Shown piece by piece: positions 26,701 to 34,820 of a stretch of 64,000 nucleotides of DNA; the first letter of the stretch is position 1; the number at the start of each line of letters is the position of its first letter. This stretch comes from Desulfobaculum bizertense DSM 18034 (GTDB lineage Bacteria > Desulfobacterota > Desulfovibrionia > Desulfovibrionales > Desulfovibrionaceae): contig NZ_FUYA01000003.1 of NCBI RefSeq assembly GCF_900167065.1, positions 1 to 64,000 on the forward strand, given 5' to 3'. The position numbers and the translations under genes are program-made. The notes under the pieces were generated by a model that saw only the letters and a program-made list of their open reading frames with translations, was not told where the DNA came from and made no database searches.

Positions 26701-28092
26701 TGCCAAATGTCCGCTTGCAGGACTTTTCACGGGGGTATTGGGCGACACATTCCATCCCACCCGCAAAAAAAGCTGTTCACCTCGCAGAGAATTATATGAC
26801 GCAAAGTCTGCGCCCAGGACAGAGCCGCAGAGTTCCACCAGCTTTTCAAGGTTGGTGCGATGATTTACCCCCAGTCCCAAAAGCGTCTGGACAAGATTCT
26901 CCATCCGCCGCTGGAGCGTGCGTTCAGAGGTCACATCAACGCTAATTCCAAGGCAGGCTGGTTTGTGGTCATAGACAAAGGGAATCAGACTGGTCTCAAA
27001 AATATGCCCCTTGAGCATGCTGCATTCAATGTCGACCTTGTGCCGAGGCTCATTCGAGAGCACAACCTTGCGGCTGAGTTTTGGAAACTGGCAGTCAGAA
27101 TCAACACAGGGAGAATAGTCCGAGATACGGGTCCCAACCAGATGCTCAAAATTTGCATGTCTGATTTTTGAAGAATGCTGGTTCACAAAAAGGTAGCGAC
27201 CATCAGCATCACAGGCAAAAATGGCGTGAGGGACAAGGTCGAGAACCTTGCGCAGAGTTTTTTGACTCTCCTGCAATTCCTGCTGAGCCTTCACCTGCTC
27301 GGTAATATCAGAAAGGAATTTGAGGATAGCAGACTGCCCCCGCCAGCGAATGCGCATAGACCGAATGCGAACCCATTTCTTGCCACTGTTTGGCGTCAGC
27401 AGCTGGGTCTCAAAATCCGGCCGGTCGGCCTTGCCAACCAGACGGGCATGATGAGCAAGGCGAACAGACTCCACGCATTCGGGAACCACAAAGTCCAGAT
27501 ACGGCTTCCCCACCATCTCGGAAACAGAGCATTCAAGCAGACGGGCGGCACCGGGGTTGGCAAAAACCACGGTTTCGGCATCAGCGACAAGAATTGCCTG
27601 ACTCGAAACTTCGGAAAGATGAAGAAAAGGTTCAAGGGCAAGAGATTCACCATTGGAAAGGCAGGGAATGCGCTCTGGGCGCAAAAAAACAATAAGATAT
27701 TTTTCTCCAGAAGCGGGGTCCAGATGCACACGCTTATCGCAGCGAAGATGCCGTTCCGAGCGGCCCCACGTCTGAAAGCAGCACAAATCATTGACGGGTT
27801 CCTCCGCCAAAACAGCCCTGTCGTGGGCTTCCATTTGCATCCCGGCCTCAGCGCCAAAAAGTTCTGCTGCGCGCCGCCCAATAATCTCATGAGCAGACCG
27901 GTCCAAAAGCTTTGCTGCCGCTGCATTGACAAAGACATATTCATACGCAGAGTTTTTCACAAAACATGGCTCTGAAAGACCATCAAACAACGCAAAAAAA
28001 ATCCTGTTTTGTGTCTCAGTTGGCAGCTGAACATTCGCGTCCGCCTGCCACTTCAACCCAACTCTATCCGCGTCCTTCTGCGTGTTGTCCAC
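23782..28092 (-). CDS. Multi-PAS/GAF sensor histidine kinase
   Basis: A 1436-aa protein starting at GTG 28092 behind GGGGGAAG. By eye there are seven PAS-like units and two GAF-like units: PAS, PAS, PAS, GAF (about 400-560), PAS, PAS, PAS, GAF (about 960-1110), PAS, then a HisKA_2 helix (EVHHRVKNNLQVISSLLDM) and HATPase_c (VLSEVLSNAFKHAF, VKDNGPGL, SLGLKLMRN). Many PAS units end in the I-T/S-E/D-R/Q-K linker that starts signalling coiled coils. No transmembrane segment is visible, so it probably senses intracellular redox, light or ligand cues. Likely partner of the REC-kinase 11 nt downstream. Confidence 0.9.
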   Translation of the reverse strand: MDNTQKDADRVGLKWQADANVQLPTETQNRIFFALFDGLSEPCFVKNSAYEYVFVNAAAAKLLDRSAHEIIGRRAAELFGAEAGMQMEAHDRAVLAEEPVNDLCCFQTWGRSERHLRCDKRVHLDPASGEKYLIVFLRPERIPCLSNGESLALEPFLHLSEVSSQAILVADAETVVFANPGAARLLECSVSEMVGKPYLDFVVPECVESVRLAHHARLVGKADRPDFETQLLTPNSGKKWVRIRSMRIRWRGQSAILKFLSDITEQVKAQQELQESQKTLRKVLDLVPHAIFACDADGRYLFVNQHSSKIRHANFEHLVGTRISDYSPCVDSDCQFPKLSRKVVLSNEPRHKVDIECSMLKGHIFETSLIPFVYDHKPACLGISVDVTSERTLQRRMENLVQTLLGLGVNHRTNLEKLVELCGSVLGADFASYNSLRGEQLFLRVGWNVSPNTPVKSPASGHLATDVILQRLADRLCLVRNLGQSAYASTDSFVQQFGAKTYMGMVVMSGEKALGALSLYFRDDFEPDYQDECMVAMIASAIAAEDDRMRAKALMQERELQHQATFERVAVGMTRTDGKGVFQDVNQCFCELTGYSRDELLALRYSDVGHPRELRRNKELYEKLISGELRNYDLEKRFRRKDGSYVWVRVTASAVPALAGGTWVSTLVLDISDRMRAESQLERRDQQLRKFMQYSPAGISFKDVDLNILLVNRSWRRFMGIPRDIDVSELSLQEYIPESLYRDCREQDLYILRTGRSLEFEQTMNLPLGQRTFLTAKFPLRDARGETWGIGSVLTDISSRKRFEQALRENELKFRMLFEHASDALLLHTPPSEDAPGRFLEVNAKACSLLGYTKPQLLGMDPEHYVGAFSIVRGSRQLYERRLHDASGEEIVAELSSHSFDLSGRSVVMTIMRDVSERKRMERTLLRRDAVLETVGFASERFLQVADWDSGLPEVLERLGDAAGVERVFILRNENENHHSEVLKYSLYAGWNALSVKPLRIGTEYDVGVYHDDNDGIVNVLMQGEIFHSKTSQFSSRTSSLFLEQNIGSIVLIPVFAGKAWWGTLALGAVSAGRIWYSPELEALNAAAKMLGHAVVRSRMEQALRVSSQRFELIAKTVGEAFWISRLGRRNFEYFSPALNKWLGRHDGVRKMEQAFEEALEPEDRERVFDVYADRSAQSYELEYRLHCRDGAIRWIRERASTVRDGAEIYLAGVSIDITESKQNESSIRDSLREKELLLREVHHRVKNNLQVISSLLDMAARRVKDPSSSDIMRDLQGKIHSMSVVHLQLYSCGNLENIKIADYVQLLMTQLARMYGVKDFTPVYEQMDDIRLPLDLAIPCGLVLSEVLSNAFKHAFRGSGKINELRVAFINLKENCVQLRVKDNGPGLPENFDYEHAKSLGLKLMRNIVTLQLGGSLEMRSNNGTEITVTFGNDV

Positions 28093-28300
28093 TCTTCCCC
28101 CAGTGAAGACTAAACTCCCGACAAGGTGTCAAAAAGTCTCCTATTATTCTGGACCAATAGCACACAAAACGCGGCAATCACAAGCATTACATTTACAAAA
28201 TCCATCGCCCCACATGCTGGACGCATTCCAGAACATATTATACAGATTGTAAGACAGAAAAAAGAGACCTTCACACCGTGCCACTGCACTTCGAGGAGCA

Positions 28301-29059
28301 ATGCAACCCATGAAAGAACTTATTCATTTTCCAGACATGGGAACATGGTCTTTTGTTCCCGGCACCGAATCAGTTCGCATGCAGTCGTTCTCACCCAGCA
28401 CAGAGGATGATGGGTGCACCTGCTACCTGTTGGAAACGCAGGACTACATTATTGGCATCGACCCAGGCCTCCCAGAGCCTCAGATTCAGAACTTTCACAG
28501 CCTGCTTCGAGATCTGATTGACGAAAAAAAACGGCCAGTAAGCCTTTTCTATACCCACTGGCGGGATGGCATTTTTGACGCATCCCTGAATCTTGGTGCC
28601 GACATTGCGCTCCACGCAACAGCCCTGTGTCACGCCTTTGCCCAGGACGACCCGCCAGAAGCACAGGAATTTTTTCAGCGTTTTGGAAACAGTACCGGAC
28701 TGTTCTGTGGGCACGGCTCTGCCTGCGTCTACCGCTCACTGCTCACGCCCGCTGGCGAACTGGAAGCCCTTGCGATTCCGCTCACCGCTGATGCCGGGCT
28801 TCAAATTTATCAGACTCCGGGGCTGCAAAGCTGTGCCATCAGCCTTCGCGTCAAGCACGCCCTGTTCATTGGGAATCTCCTTGGTGAACAGGAAACGCAG
28901 GCACATGCAGGCCCTGATTCCCACATTTATCGCCAGACCCTCGGAAAAATGGTCTGGATTATTGAGCAGGCGAACGTTACAGAAGTGCTCCCCGCGTACG
29001 GGCCACGCCTGACCGCTGACGAAGCTGTCCGGCGCATGCAGGCCCGTATGGGAAAGTGA
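28301..29059 (+). CDS. Degenerate metallo-beta-lactamase-fold protein, tentative
   Basis: A 252-aa protein (249 aa from the in-frame ATG at 28310, which is better spaced from GAGGAG). It has MBL-like layout: CTCYLLETQDYIIGIDPGL near residue 43, YTHWRDGIFDAS where HXHXDH is expected, and a C-terminal LPAYGPRLTADEAV resembling the family's terminal GHGP loop. Only the first motif His remains, so catalytic di-metal chemistry is unlikely. It is followed 15 nt later by darP. Function unknown; the fold call is tentative. Confidence 0.5.
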   Translation: MQPMKELIHFPDMGTWSFVPGTESVRMQSFSPSTEDDGCTCYLLETQDYIIGIDPGLPEPQIQNFHSLLRDLIDEKKRPVSLFYTHWRDGIFDASLNLGADIALHATALCHAFAQDDPPEAQEFFQRFGNSTGLFCGHGSACVYRSLLTPAGELEALAIPLTADAGLQIYQTPGLQSCAISLRVKHALFIGNLLGEQETQAHAGPDSHIYRQTLGKMVWIIEQANVTEVLPAYGPRLTADEAVRRMQARMGK

Positions 29060-29074
29060 CTGACTGGAGAAAGA

Positions 29075-29584
29075 ATGAACGAATACGACGAGAATGAATA
29101 TACCGAGCGCAAAAGCAAAAGCCAGCTTAAGCGGGAGATGCTTGAGTTGCAGGCCCTTGGCGAAGCACTTTGCGCCCTGTCCACAGAAATTATCAAGCGC
29201 CTGCCCATCCCCGAAGACATTCGGGCCGCAGCGCTTGAATCAAAAAGTGTCACCAAGCACGAAGCCCGTCGCCGCCACATGCAGTACATGGGACGACTGG
29301 TGCGTGAATCCAAGCAGCTTGACGAGTTGCGTGAGGTGATGAAGCGGCTGGAAGACAAACACAGTGGCGAATCCCAGCAGTTCAAGCGCATTGAAAAATG
29401 GCGCGATCGTCTTGTTGCTGGTGAGATGGACCTCATCGAGGAAATCCTTGCTGAGTATCCCGATGCCGACCGTCAGCGCCTGCGCCAGCTGGCCCGCAAT
29501 GCCGCGAGTGAAATCAAAAAGAACAAACCACCCAAAAGTTCCCGCGAGCTTTTCCGTACCCTGCGGAAAATCACACAGCAGTAA
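29075..29584 (+). CDS. darP: Ribosome assembly factor DarP (YjgA, DUF615)
   Basis: A 169-aa, highly charged, helical protein matching the YjgA/DUF615 family, which binds the 50S subunit during late assembly. Visible are the acidic N-terminus followed by KSKSQLKREMLELQALGEAL, SVTKHEARRRHMQYMGRLVRE and the C-terminal RQLARNAASEIKKNKPPKSSRELF. Length fits the family. A strong terminator follows. Confidence 0.88.
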   Translation: MNEYDENEYTERKSKSQLKREMLELQALGEALCALSTEIIKRLPIPEDIRAAALESKSVTKHEARRRHMQYMGRLVRESKQLDELREVMKRLEDKHSGESQQFKRIEKWRDRLVAGEMDLIEEILAEYPDADRQRLRQLARNAASEIKKNKPPKSSRELFRTLRKITQQ

Positions 29585-29587
29585 ACG

Positions 29588-29615
29588 AAAGCAGAGCACA
29601 CGCTCTGCTTTTTTT
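29588..29615 (+). terminator. Intrinsic terminator
   Basis: AAAGCAGAGC, short loop, GCTCTGCTTT and a T run. Confidence 0.93.
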
Positions 29616-29816
29616 ATGACACAACGCCCTGCAAAAATTCCTGCCTACGCACTCTTTTCACCTGCATTTCAAGCTCTTTTTTCGCTTCATGAAAAAAGCT
29701 GTTTTTTCTGTTGCTTTTCCTTTTTAAACGTGCAAATGACAATTAAGGGTTTTGCGCGCAATGTTCTGCACTGTGCGTAGTACTCCATTAGAAAAACCCT
29801 TTTTATGGAGAGTGGA

Positions 29817-31220
29817 ATGGCTTCTCAAAACGAAAACAAAAATTATGACGTCATTATTGTGGGCGGCGGTCCTGCTGGACTCTTTGCCGCATACTATCTT
29901 GCAGAGCACTCGGACCTCAGCATTCTCATCCTTGAGAAAGGCAAGCAGCCTCTGAGCAGAAAGTGCCCCATTGGCAAGGGTGACGATTGCATCAAGTGCA
30001 AGCCCTGCAACATCCTCTGCGGCATGGGCGGCGCTGGCCTCTTCTCCGACGGCAAGCTGAATTACATTCCGATTCTGGGCAAGACCGACCTGACACAGTT
30101 CATGCCTCTGGCACAGGCTCAGGCCCTGATTGACGAAACAGAAGAAATATACAACGCCTACAACATGGACGGTAAGGTCTACCCCACCGACATGGCGGCT
30201 GCCAAAAACATCCGCAAAGATGCCATGAAGTACGGCGTTGACCTCCTGCTTATCAAGCAGAAGCACCTTGGCAGTGACAAGCTGCCCCACTACATCAACG
30301 ACATGGTCGAAGACCTCAAGAAGAAGAACGTCACCGTAAAAACTTCTGAGGAGGTCAAAGACATTCTCGCTGATGGCGATCAGGTCACTGGTGTTGTTAC
30401 CAAAAAGGGCGGCTGCTACTACGCACCCAACGTCATCATGGCTCCCGGCCGTGTTGGCGCAGACTGGGTTTCCCGCGTTGTGCAGAGCCACGGCCTGAAC
30501 GTGACCCAGCGCGGCATCGAAGTTGGTGTTCGTGTCGAGGTTCACAACGAGATCATGCGTGACCTCTGTGACATCGTTTACGACCCGACCTTCTTTATCC
30601 GCACCCAGAAATACGACGACCAGACCCGTACCTTCTGTACGAACTTTGGTGGCTTTGTTGCTCTGGAAAACTACCAGGACTTTGTCTGCGTGAACGGACA
30701 CGCAAACATGGTTGAGAAGTCGGAAAACACCAACTTCTCTTTCCTGTCCAAGGTCGTGCTGACCGAACCCGTGACGGACAACCAGGCATATGGTGAATCC
30801 ATTGGCCGTCTGGCGACCATCATTGGTGGCGGCAAGCCTATCCTCCAGCGCTTTGGTGACCTCAAGCGTGGCCGCCGCAGCACATGGACCCGCATCAACA
30901 ACAGCTACGTTGAGCCGACCATGAAGAACGTCACCCCCGGTGACATCGCAATGGCTCTGCCTGAACGTATCGTGACCAACCTCGTGGAAGGTCTCGAAAA
31001 GCTGAACCTCGCTGTTCCCGGCGTTGCAAACGACGAGACCCTGCTCTACGCACCGGAAATCAAATTCTTTGCAACTCAGGTTGAGACCTCTGACCACCTC
31101 GAAACCTCCATCAAGGGCCTGTTTGTGGCCGGTGATGGACCGGGCGTTGCTGGTAACATTGTCTCCGCCAGTGCAACGGGCATCATTCCTGCCAAGGAAA
31201 TTGTCCGCCGCTGCAAATAA
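29817..31220 (+). CDS. FAD-dependent oxidoreductase
   Basis: A 467-aa flavoprotein (ATG 29817, GGAG 6 nt upstream; ATG 29805 is in frame). It has the Rossmann FAD motif VIIVGGGPAGLFAAYYLAE near the N-terminus, a Cys-rich stretch CPIGKGDDCIKCKPCNILCG at residues about 50-70, a second nucleotide-binding segment and the terminal GLFVAGDGPGVAGNIVSASATG that closes around FAD. The Cys stretch could bind a cluster or form redox disulfides. It resembles the conserved uncharacterised FAD-dependent dehydrogenases (COG2509 type). Substrate unknown. Monocistronic. Confidence 0.8.
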   Translation: MASQNENKNYDVIIVGGGPAGLFAAYYLAEHSDLSILILEKGKQPLSRKCPIGKGDDCIKCKPCNILCGMGGAGLFSDGKLNYIPILGKTDLTQFMPLAQAQALIDETEEIYNAYNMDGKVYPTDMAAAKNIRKDAMKYGVDLLLIKQKHLGSDKLPHYINDMVEDLKKKNVTVKTSEEVKDILADGDQVTGVVTKKGGCYYAPNVIMAPGRVGADWVSRVVQSHGLNVTQRGIEVGVRVEVHNEIMRDLCDIVYDPTFFIRTQKYDDQTRTFCTNFGGFVALENYQDFVCVNGHANMVEKSENTNFSFLSKVVLTEPVTDNQAYGESIGRLATIIGGGKPILQRFGDLKRGRRSTWTRINNSYVEPTMKNVTPGDIAMALPERIVTNLVEGLEKLNLAVPGVANDETLLYAPEIKFFATQVETSDHLETSIKGLFVAGDGPGVAGNIVSASATGIIPAKEIVRRCK

Positions 31221-31243
31221 GCGAGAACATCTCCGCACAGACA

Positions 31244-31274
31244 GGGAAGCTCCTATGGGGCTTCCCTTTTTTTT
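31244..31274 (+). terminator. Intrinsic terminator
   Basis: GGGAAGC pairs with GCTTCCC and is followed by T8. Confidence 0.93.
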
Positions 31275-31399
31275 GATCATCACCGTGCGCCCATTGCCCC
31301 AGACTAGCGCTCCTGCTAAACTGGCGCAGGTTTAGAGGTGTCACACACCGTTTTTCTTTTTTTGCTACTGCCGCATACGGCAAAGGAGCCAGTCAGCAC

Positions 31400-31885
31400 A
31401 TGTCGCAAGCCACGCAGATTTCATCACCTGCGCTCAAGGCCCTTGTTGAGACAACAGAGAAGGCAAAGGAACTTGCCCGCGAAGAAATCAAGGCCCTGCG
31501 CAAGGACCTGCTATTTTTGGAACGCCAGCTCAACAGCAAAAAAACACCTCCACCAGATGAGGTCCCGCTGCACGACATTGTTCACGGCGCGATGGAAATT
31601 TTTAAGGCAGGCTCACTGGCCATGGAAAACGAGCGTATGCTCGCTGGCATGAAAGACGCCGTTGAGCGTTCCCTTTCTGAGGACTTCCTGCTCGGCAACG
31701 GGGCAACCCTGCTCAAGGAACCCGCCGGGTGGCACTGGATCTCTCCCAAAGGGGTCATGCACTTTCTCGGGAGCGGCGAAGAGCCGCAAAAAGCTGTCGC
31801 CAAACTCAAAAGACATCTGCCCAGAAAGCCAAAGGCCCAGCCCGGAGCTGAAGAGGCAGAAGCTCCTGCAACTCAGGACGCATAA
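31400..31885 (+). CDS. Hypothetical protein with N-terminal coiled coil
   Basis: A 161-aa soluble protein. Residues 10-48 are a charged helical stretch likely to form a coiled coil (EKAKELAREEIKALRKDLLF). The centre has WHWISPKGVMHFLGSGEEP, and the tail is rich in Ala, Pro and Glu. AAAGGAG lies about 11 nt before the ATG. No known family is recognised. It is convergent with a chemoreceptor gene and shares a bidirectional terminator with it. Confidence 0.6.
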   Translation: MSQATQISSPALKALVETTEKAKELAREEIKALRKDLLFLERQLNSKKTPPPDEVPLHDIVHGAMEIFKAGSLAMENERMLAGMKDAVERSLSEDFLLGNGATLLKEPAGWHWISPKGVMHFLGSGEEPQKAVAKLKRHLPRKPKAQPGAEEAEAPATQDA

Positions 31886-31924
31886 AAAAAGCGCCGTGGC
31901 ATCATGCGACGGCGCTTCATTTTT
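31884..31924. terminator. Bidirectional intrinsic terminator
   Basis: AAGCGCCGT pairs with ACGGCGCTT, with A tracts upstream and T tracts downstream. It serves both the convergent hypothetical gene and the chemoreceptor. Confidence 0.85.
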
Positions 31925-31936
31925 GTCTGGTGCAAA

Positions 31937-34252
31937 CTATTTCTGCATTTCTTCAATAATTTTCTTCAGGTGGGCAGCCTGCGTTGCAAGGTCCCGTACA
32001 GAACTCATTGATTCAGTCATGGTCCCGTGTGTTTCCATTGCAATCTGGTTGATGCCCTCAGTTGCCGCCGCGATTTCCTCACTCGTGGAAGACTGCTGCT
32101 CCGAGGCCGTTGCGATAGCCCGGACCTGATCTGCGGCCTGTTCCACCATATCAACGATTTCCTGTAGCACAACTCCACACTTGTGTGTGACGTCGCGCCC
32201 CTGCTCGACCTGCACAGCCGCACTTTCTGCCCCACGAACATTTTCGTTCGCGCTCTGCTGAATTGCATGAATGGACTGTGTGACCTCACGCGTCGCATCC
32301 ATTGTGCGCTCGGCCAGCTTACGGACCTCGTCAGCTACAACGGCAAAGCCTCGACCAGCATCACCAGCACGGGCGGCCTCAATTGCCGCATTCAGCGCCA
32401 GCAGGTTTGTCTGGTCCGCAATATCCTCAATCACATTGACGACCTGCCCAACATTTGTTGCCTGATCGCCAAGATCGCGCATGGATCCACTCAGATTTTG
32501 CGCCATATCGCGCAGCTCGTTGGACTTGCTCACAGCGTCCTGCACAACAGTCTTGCCATTTGCAGCATGCTCCTGAACCTTGTCCACAACCGAAGCCGCA
32601 TCGCTTGCATTCCTCGCCACTTCCAGCACAGTCGAGTTCATCTCTTCCATTGCCGTTGCGACTTCTTCTGTGCGCTTCCGCTGTTCCTCTGCACCAGTAC
32701 TCGACTGTTCGACCTGCGCCGAAAGCTGTTCCGCGGCAACAGAGACCTGATGTGAAACATGATCGGCATCGCCAGCAGCCCGCACCAGCACTTCGTGCTG
32801 CTCACGTACCTGCTGTTCCTGCTCCCGGATTGCCGTCAGATCAATCCACAGAGCCAGCGTCCCCAGTACCTTTCCGTCCATGTCATGGAAAGGCGTCGAC
32901 GTGACGCTCACATGAAGGGTACGGCCATCAGTCCGTTCAAACGGATATTCTTTTTCAATGCGGCACATATGTTCCAGCGCCTCATCAGACACTGTTGCTT
33001 TGCTGGCATCACCAAAGAAAAATTCGCCAGCAGACAGACCATAATATTCTTCCGGCTTTCCCGTCTTTCCGAGCAGCTCGCACATTTCCTGATTGATATA
33101 GCTCATTTTACGATCTGCGCCAGTAATCGCACAGGGAATAGTCAAGCCACTGAGCACGCCCTCAGCAAAGCCCAGCTTGTTTTTCAGCTCATCAACCATT
33201 TGTGAGATGTTTTCAGCAAGCCCTCGCAGTTCAAACCGAAAATCTCCATCAAGTTCAGCCTGAAGGTCCCCCTCGGCTACGCTTCGGGAAAAGGCTTCAA
33301 CCTGCATCAAAGGTCTGAATGCATAGTGGCGCAGCAGGAAAAGCAGTCCACCGCACACCACCAGCACCATCATCAGGCCAGCGCCAAGCATGACTGTCCG
33401 CATTTCCAGAGCACGCGAGGTCAAATCATCTTCATAGGCTCCAACGGCAACGTACCAGCCTGTTTCAGGCTCCTTTTGGAAGCTCATGACTTTTTTTCGG
33501 CCCTGCCATGTGTACCAGATGACCCCTGAATCGTTTTGGAGCGCGTCCTGAATATATGTGTGCTGACTCGAATCCGTCATCTCAAGAGATCTGTCGCCAC
33601 CATGTCCGATCATCATTCCCCGGCTATCAAAGATAAAGCCGTACCCCTCACGGCCAACCTTCACAGGATCAAGGTATTTGCGGACAAAAATATCCCAGCG
33701 CGGATAGATCACCAGCCCGCCCTGTGGCTTTTTATCATAGTCCAGAACAGGTGTTGCCACAGCAAAGGCCAGTCCACCATCTTCTGTTTTATTAATCGTC
33801 CCAGAAAAAAAGCGTTTCTGCCCCTGTTTGACAACAGCATTCAAGATTTCCGGCTCAATTTTGCGAGTATGGCGGAGGCTTTTCCCCTCTGTATTAACAC
33901 CCGTTACGATTTCGCCTTTGGCATTAAACACAAGGATGGCAGAGCATTCCGAATGCGCTTTCAGTATATCTCGGTAAGCTCGGAAAGCCTTGCTCGCGCC
34001 GTAGGAAGACACGAGGCTATTTTGCGCTGTGGACGCTCCCCCCAGGCTCTCCGCAAGGACTGCGGCATTATCAAGGTAGCTCCCAAGGAAACGCACCAGC
34101 GCTTCCTGTTCGGCCTGTGCTGTCTGGGTCCCCATTTCCACGGCAAGCGTTCGCGTTGACGTGTTCACGTACCAGATCAGCCCCCCAACAGAGGTGGCGA
34201 TAACCACCACTGCAAGAAACGATAAAAACGTGTTCAGACTTTTAAACTTCAC
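31937..34252 (-). CDS. Methyl-accepting chemotaxis protein with dCache domain
   Basis: A 771-aa inner-membrane chemoreceptor, GTG start at 34252 behind GAAGGGAAGG. N-terminal transmembrane segment (residues about 8-28), a periplasmic dCache-like region (about 30-285) with [15 protein letters not shown] and [11 protein letters not shown], a second membrane segment, HAMP, a cytoplasmic PAS ([24 protein letters not shown]) and the MCP signalling hairpin with the conserved tip [23 protein letters not shown] split across its centre. No C-terminal CheR pentapeptide is seen. The mosaic repeat copy B lies directly upstream, where its promoter would be expected. Confidence 0.92.
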   Translation of the reverse strand: MKFKSLNTFLSFLAVVVIATSVGGLIWYVNTSTRTLAVEMGTQTAQAEQEALVRFLGSYLDNAAVLAESLGGASTAQNSLVSSYGASKAFRAYRDILKAHSECSAILVFNAKGEIVTGVNTEGKSLRHTRKIEPEILNAVVKQGQKRFFSGTINKTEDGGLAFAVATPVLDYDKKPQGGLVIYPRWDIFVRKYLDPVKVGREGYGFIFDSRGMMIGHGGDRSLEMTDSSQHTYIQDALQNDSGVIWYTWQGRKKVMSFQKEPETGWYVAVGAYEDDLTSRALEMRTVMLGAGLMMVLVVCGGLLFLLRHYAFRPLMQVEAFSRSVAEGDLQAELDGDFRFELRGLAENISQMVDELKNKLGFAEGVLSGLTIPCAITGADRKMSYINQEMCELLGKTGKPEEYYGLSAGEFFFGDASKATVSDEALEHMCRIEKEYPFERTDGRTLHVSVTSTPFHDMDGKVLGTLALWIDLTAIREQEQQVREQHEVLVRAAGDADHVSHQVSVAAEQLSAQVEQSSTGAEEQRKRTEEVATAMEEMNSTVLEVARNASDAASVVDKVQEHAANGKTVVQDAVSKSNELRDMAQNLSGSMRDLGDQATNVGQVVNVIEDIADQTNLLALNAAIEAARAGDAGRGFAVVADEVRKLAERTMDATREVTQSIHAIQQSANENVRGAESAAVQVEQGRDVTHKCGVVLQEIVDMVEQAADQVRAIATASEQQSSTSEEIAAATEGINQIAMETHGTMTESMSSVRDLATQAAHLKKIIEEMQK

Positions 34253-34296
34253 GGTACCCTTCCCTTCTGTGTGTGAAGCACTCAAATATATATTGG

Positions 34297-34745
34297 GTGG
34301 TTTTTTTGTTGTTAGGGGCGCTGCCCCTAAAACCCTGCAAGGGACGCTGTCCCTTGACCCTGCCCAAGGACGAGGCCCTTGGGAATCCCGCTTTCGCTGG
34401 ACTATGGGGCTGAGTGGGATGAGAGCAAAGCTCTCCTCTCCATCAGCCCCATAGTCCAGCTAGTGGGCACCCAGTGCGTTCTTTTTCTTTGCGCCTCAAC
34501 CCTTTCTTTCTGAACGCAAACGTTCAGAAAGAACCTGGTGGTAACTCGCAAAAGAGAAAGAAGCTCTCGACGTTATGCCCAACAAGTTTGAATTTCATTC
34601 ACGCGAAGCGTGGAGGGAATTCAAACTCGATGAGGATACGTAAGGGAATCATTCCCTTACGCGGGGGTTTGGGGGCAGGCCCCCAACTTCCCCCTCCCAC
34701 CCATCCAGCCCTCGCGGGCTGGGGCTGGCCCCCAATCTTCACCAC
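34297..34745 (+). repeat. Mosaic hairpin repeat, copy B
   Basis: An intergenic element of about 450 bases made of consecutive hairpins: TTAGGGGC/GCCCCTAA, AAGGGAC/GTCCCTT, CCCAAGG/CCTTGGG, a perfect 18-bp arm pair (34396-34413 with 34443-34460), a 14-bp pair (about 34503-34533), the GTTTGAATT hairpin and the 10-bp CGTAAGGGAA hairpin. Bases 34582-34676 equal copy A. The whole is matched by inverted copy C. Confidence 0.9.
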
Positions 34746-34759
34746 CCATCCCAAAAGCC

Positions 34760-34789
34760 AAAAAAGGGGGCCTCCTGCGGAAGCCCCCG
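34760..34789 (-). terminator. Intrinsic terminator of the heme chemoreceptor gene
   Basis: On the minus strand GGGGGCTTCC pairs with GGAGGCCCCC and is followed by T6. Confidence 0.85.
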
Positions 34790-34820
34790 AATCATTATTC
34801 TTACACAATGAAGTGGCAAG

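Noticed and set aside
29724-31283. 519-codon minus-strand open frame
   Set aside because: It is antisense to the flavoprotein gene, whose motifs and codon pattern are clear; the minus translation has no recognisable domain.
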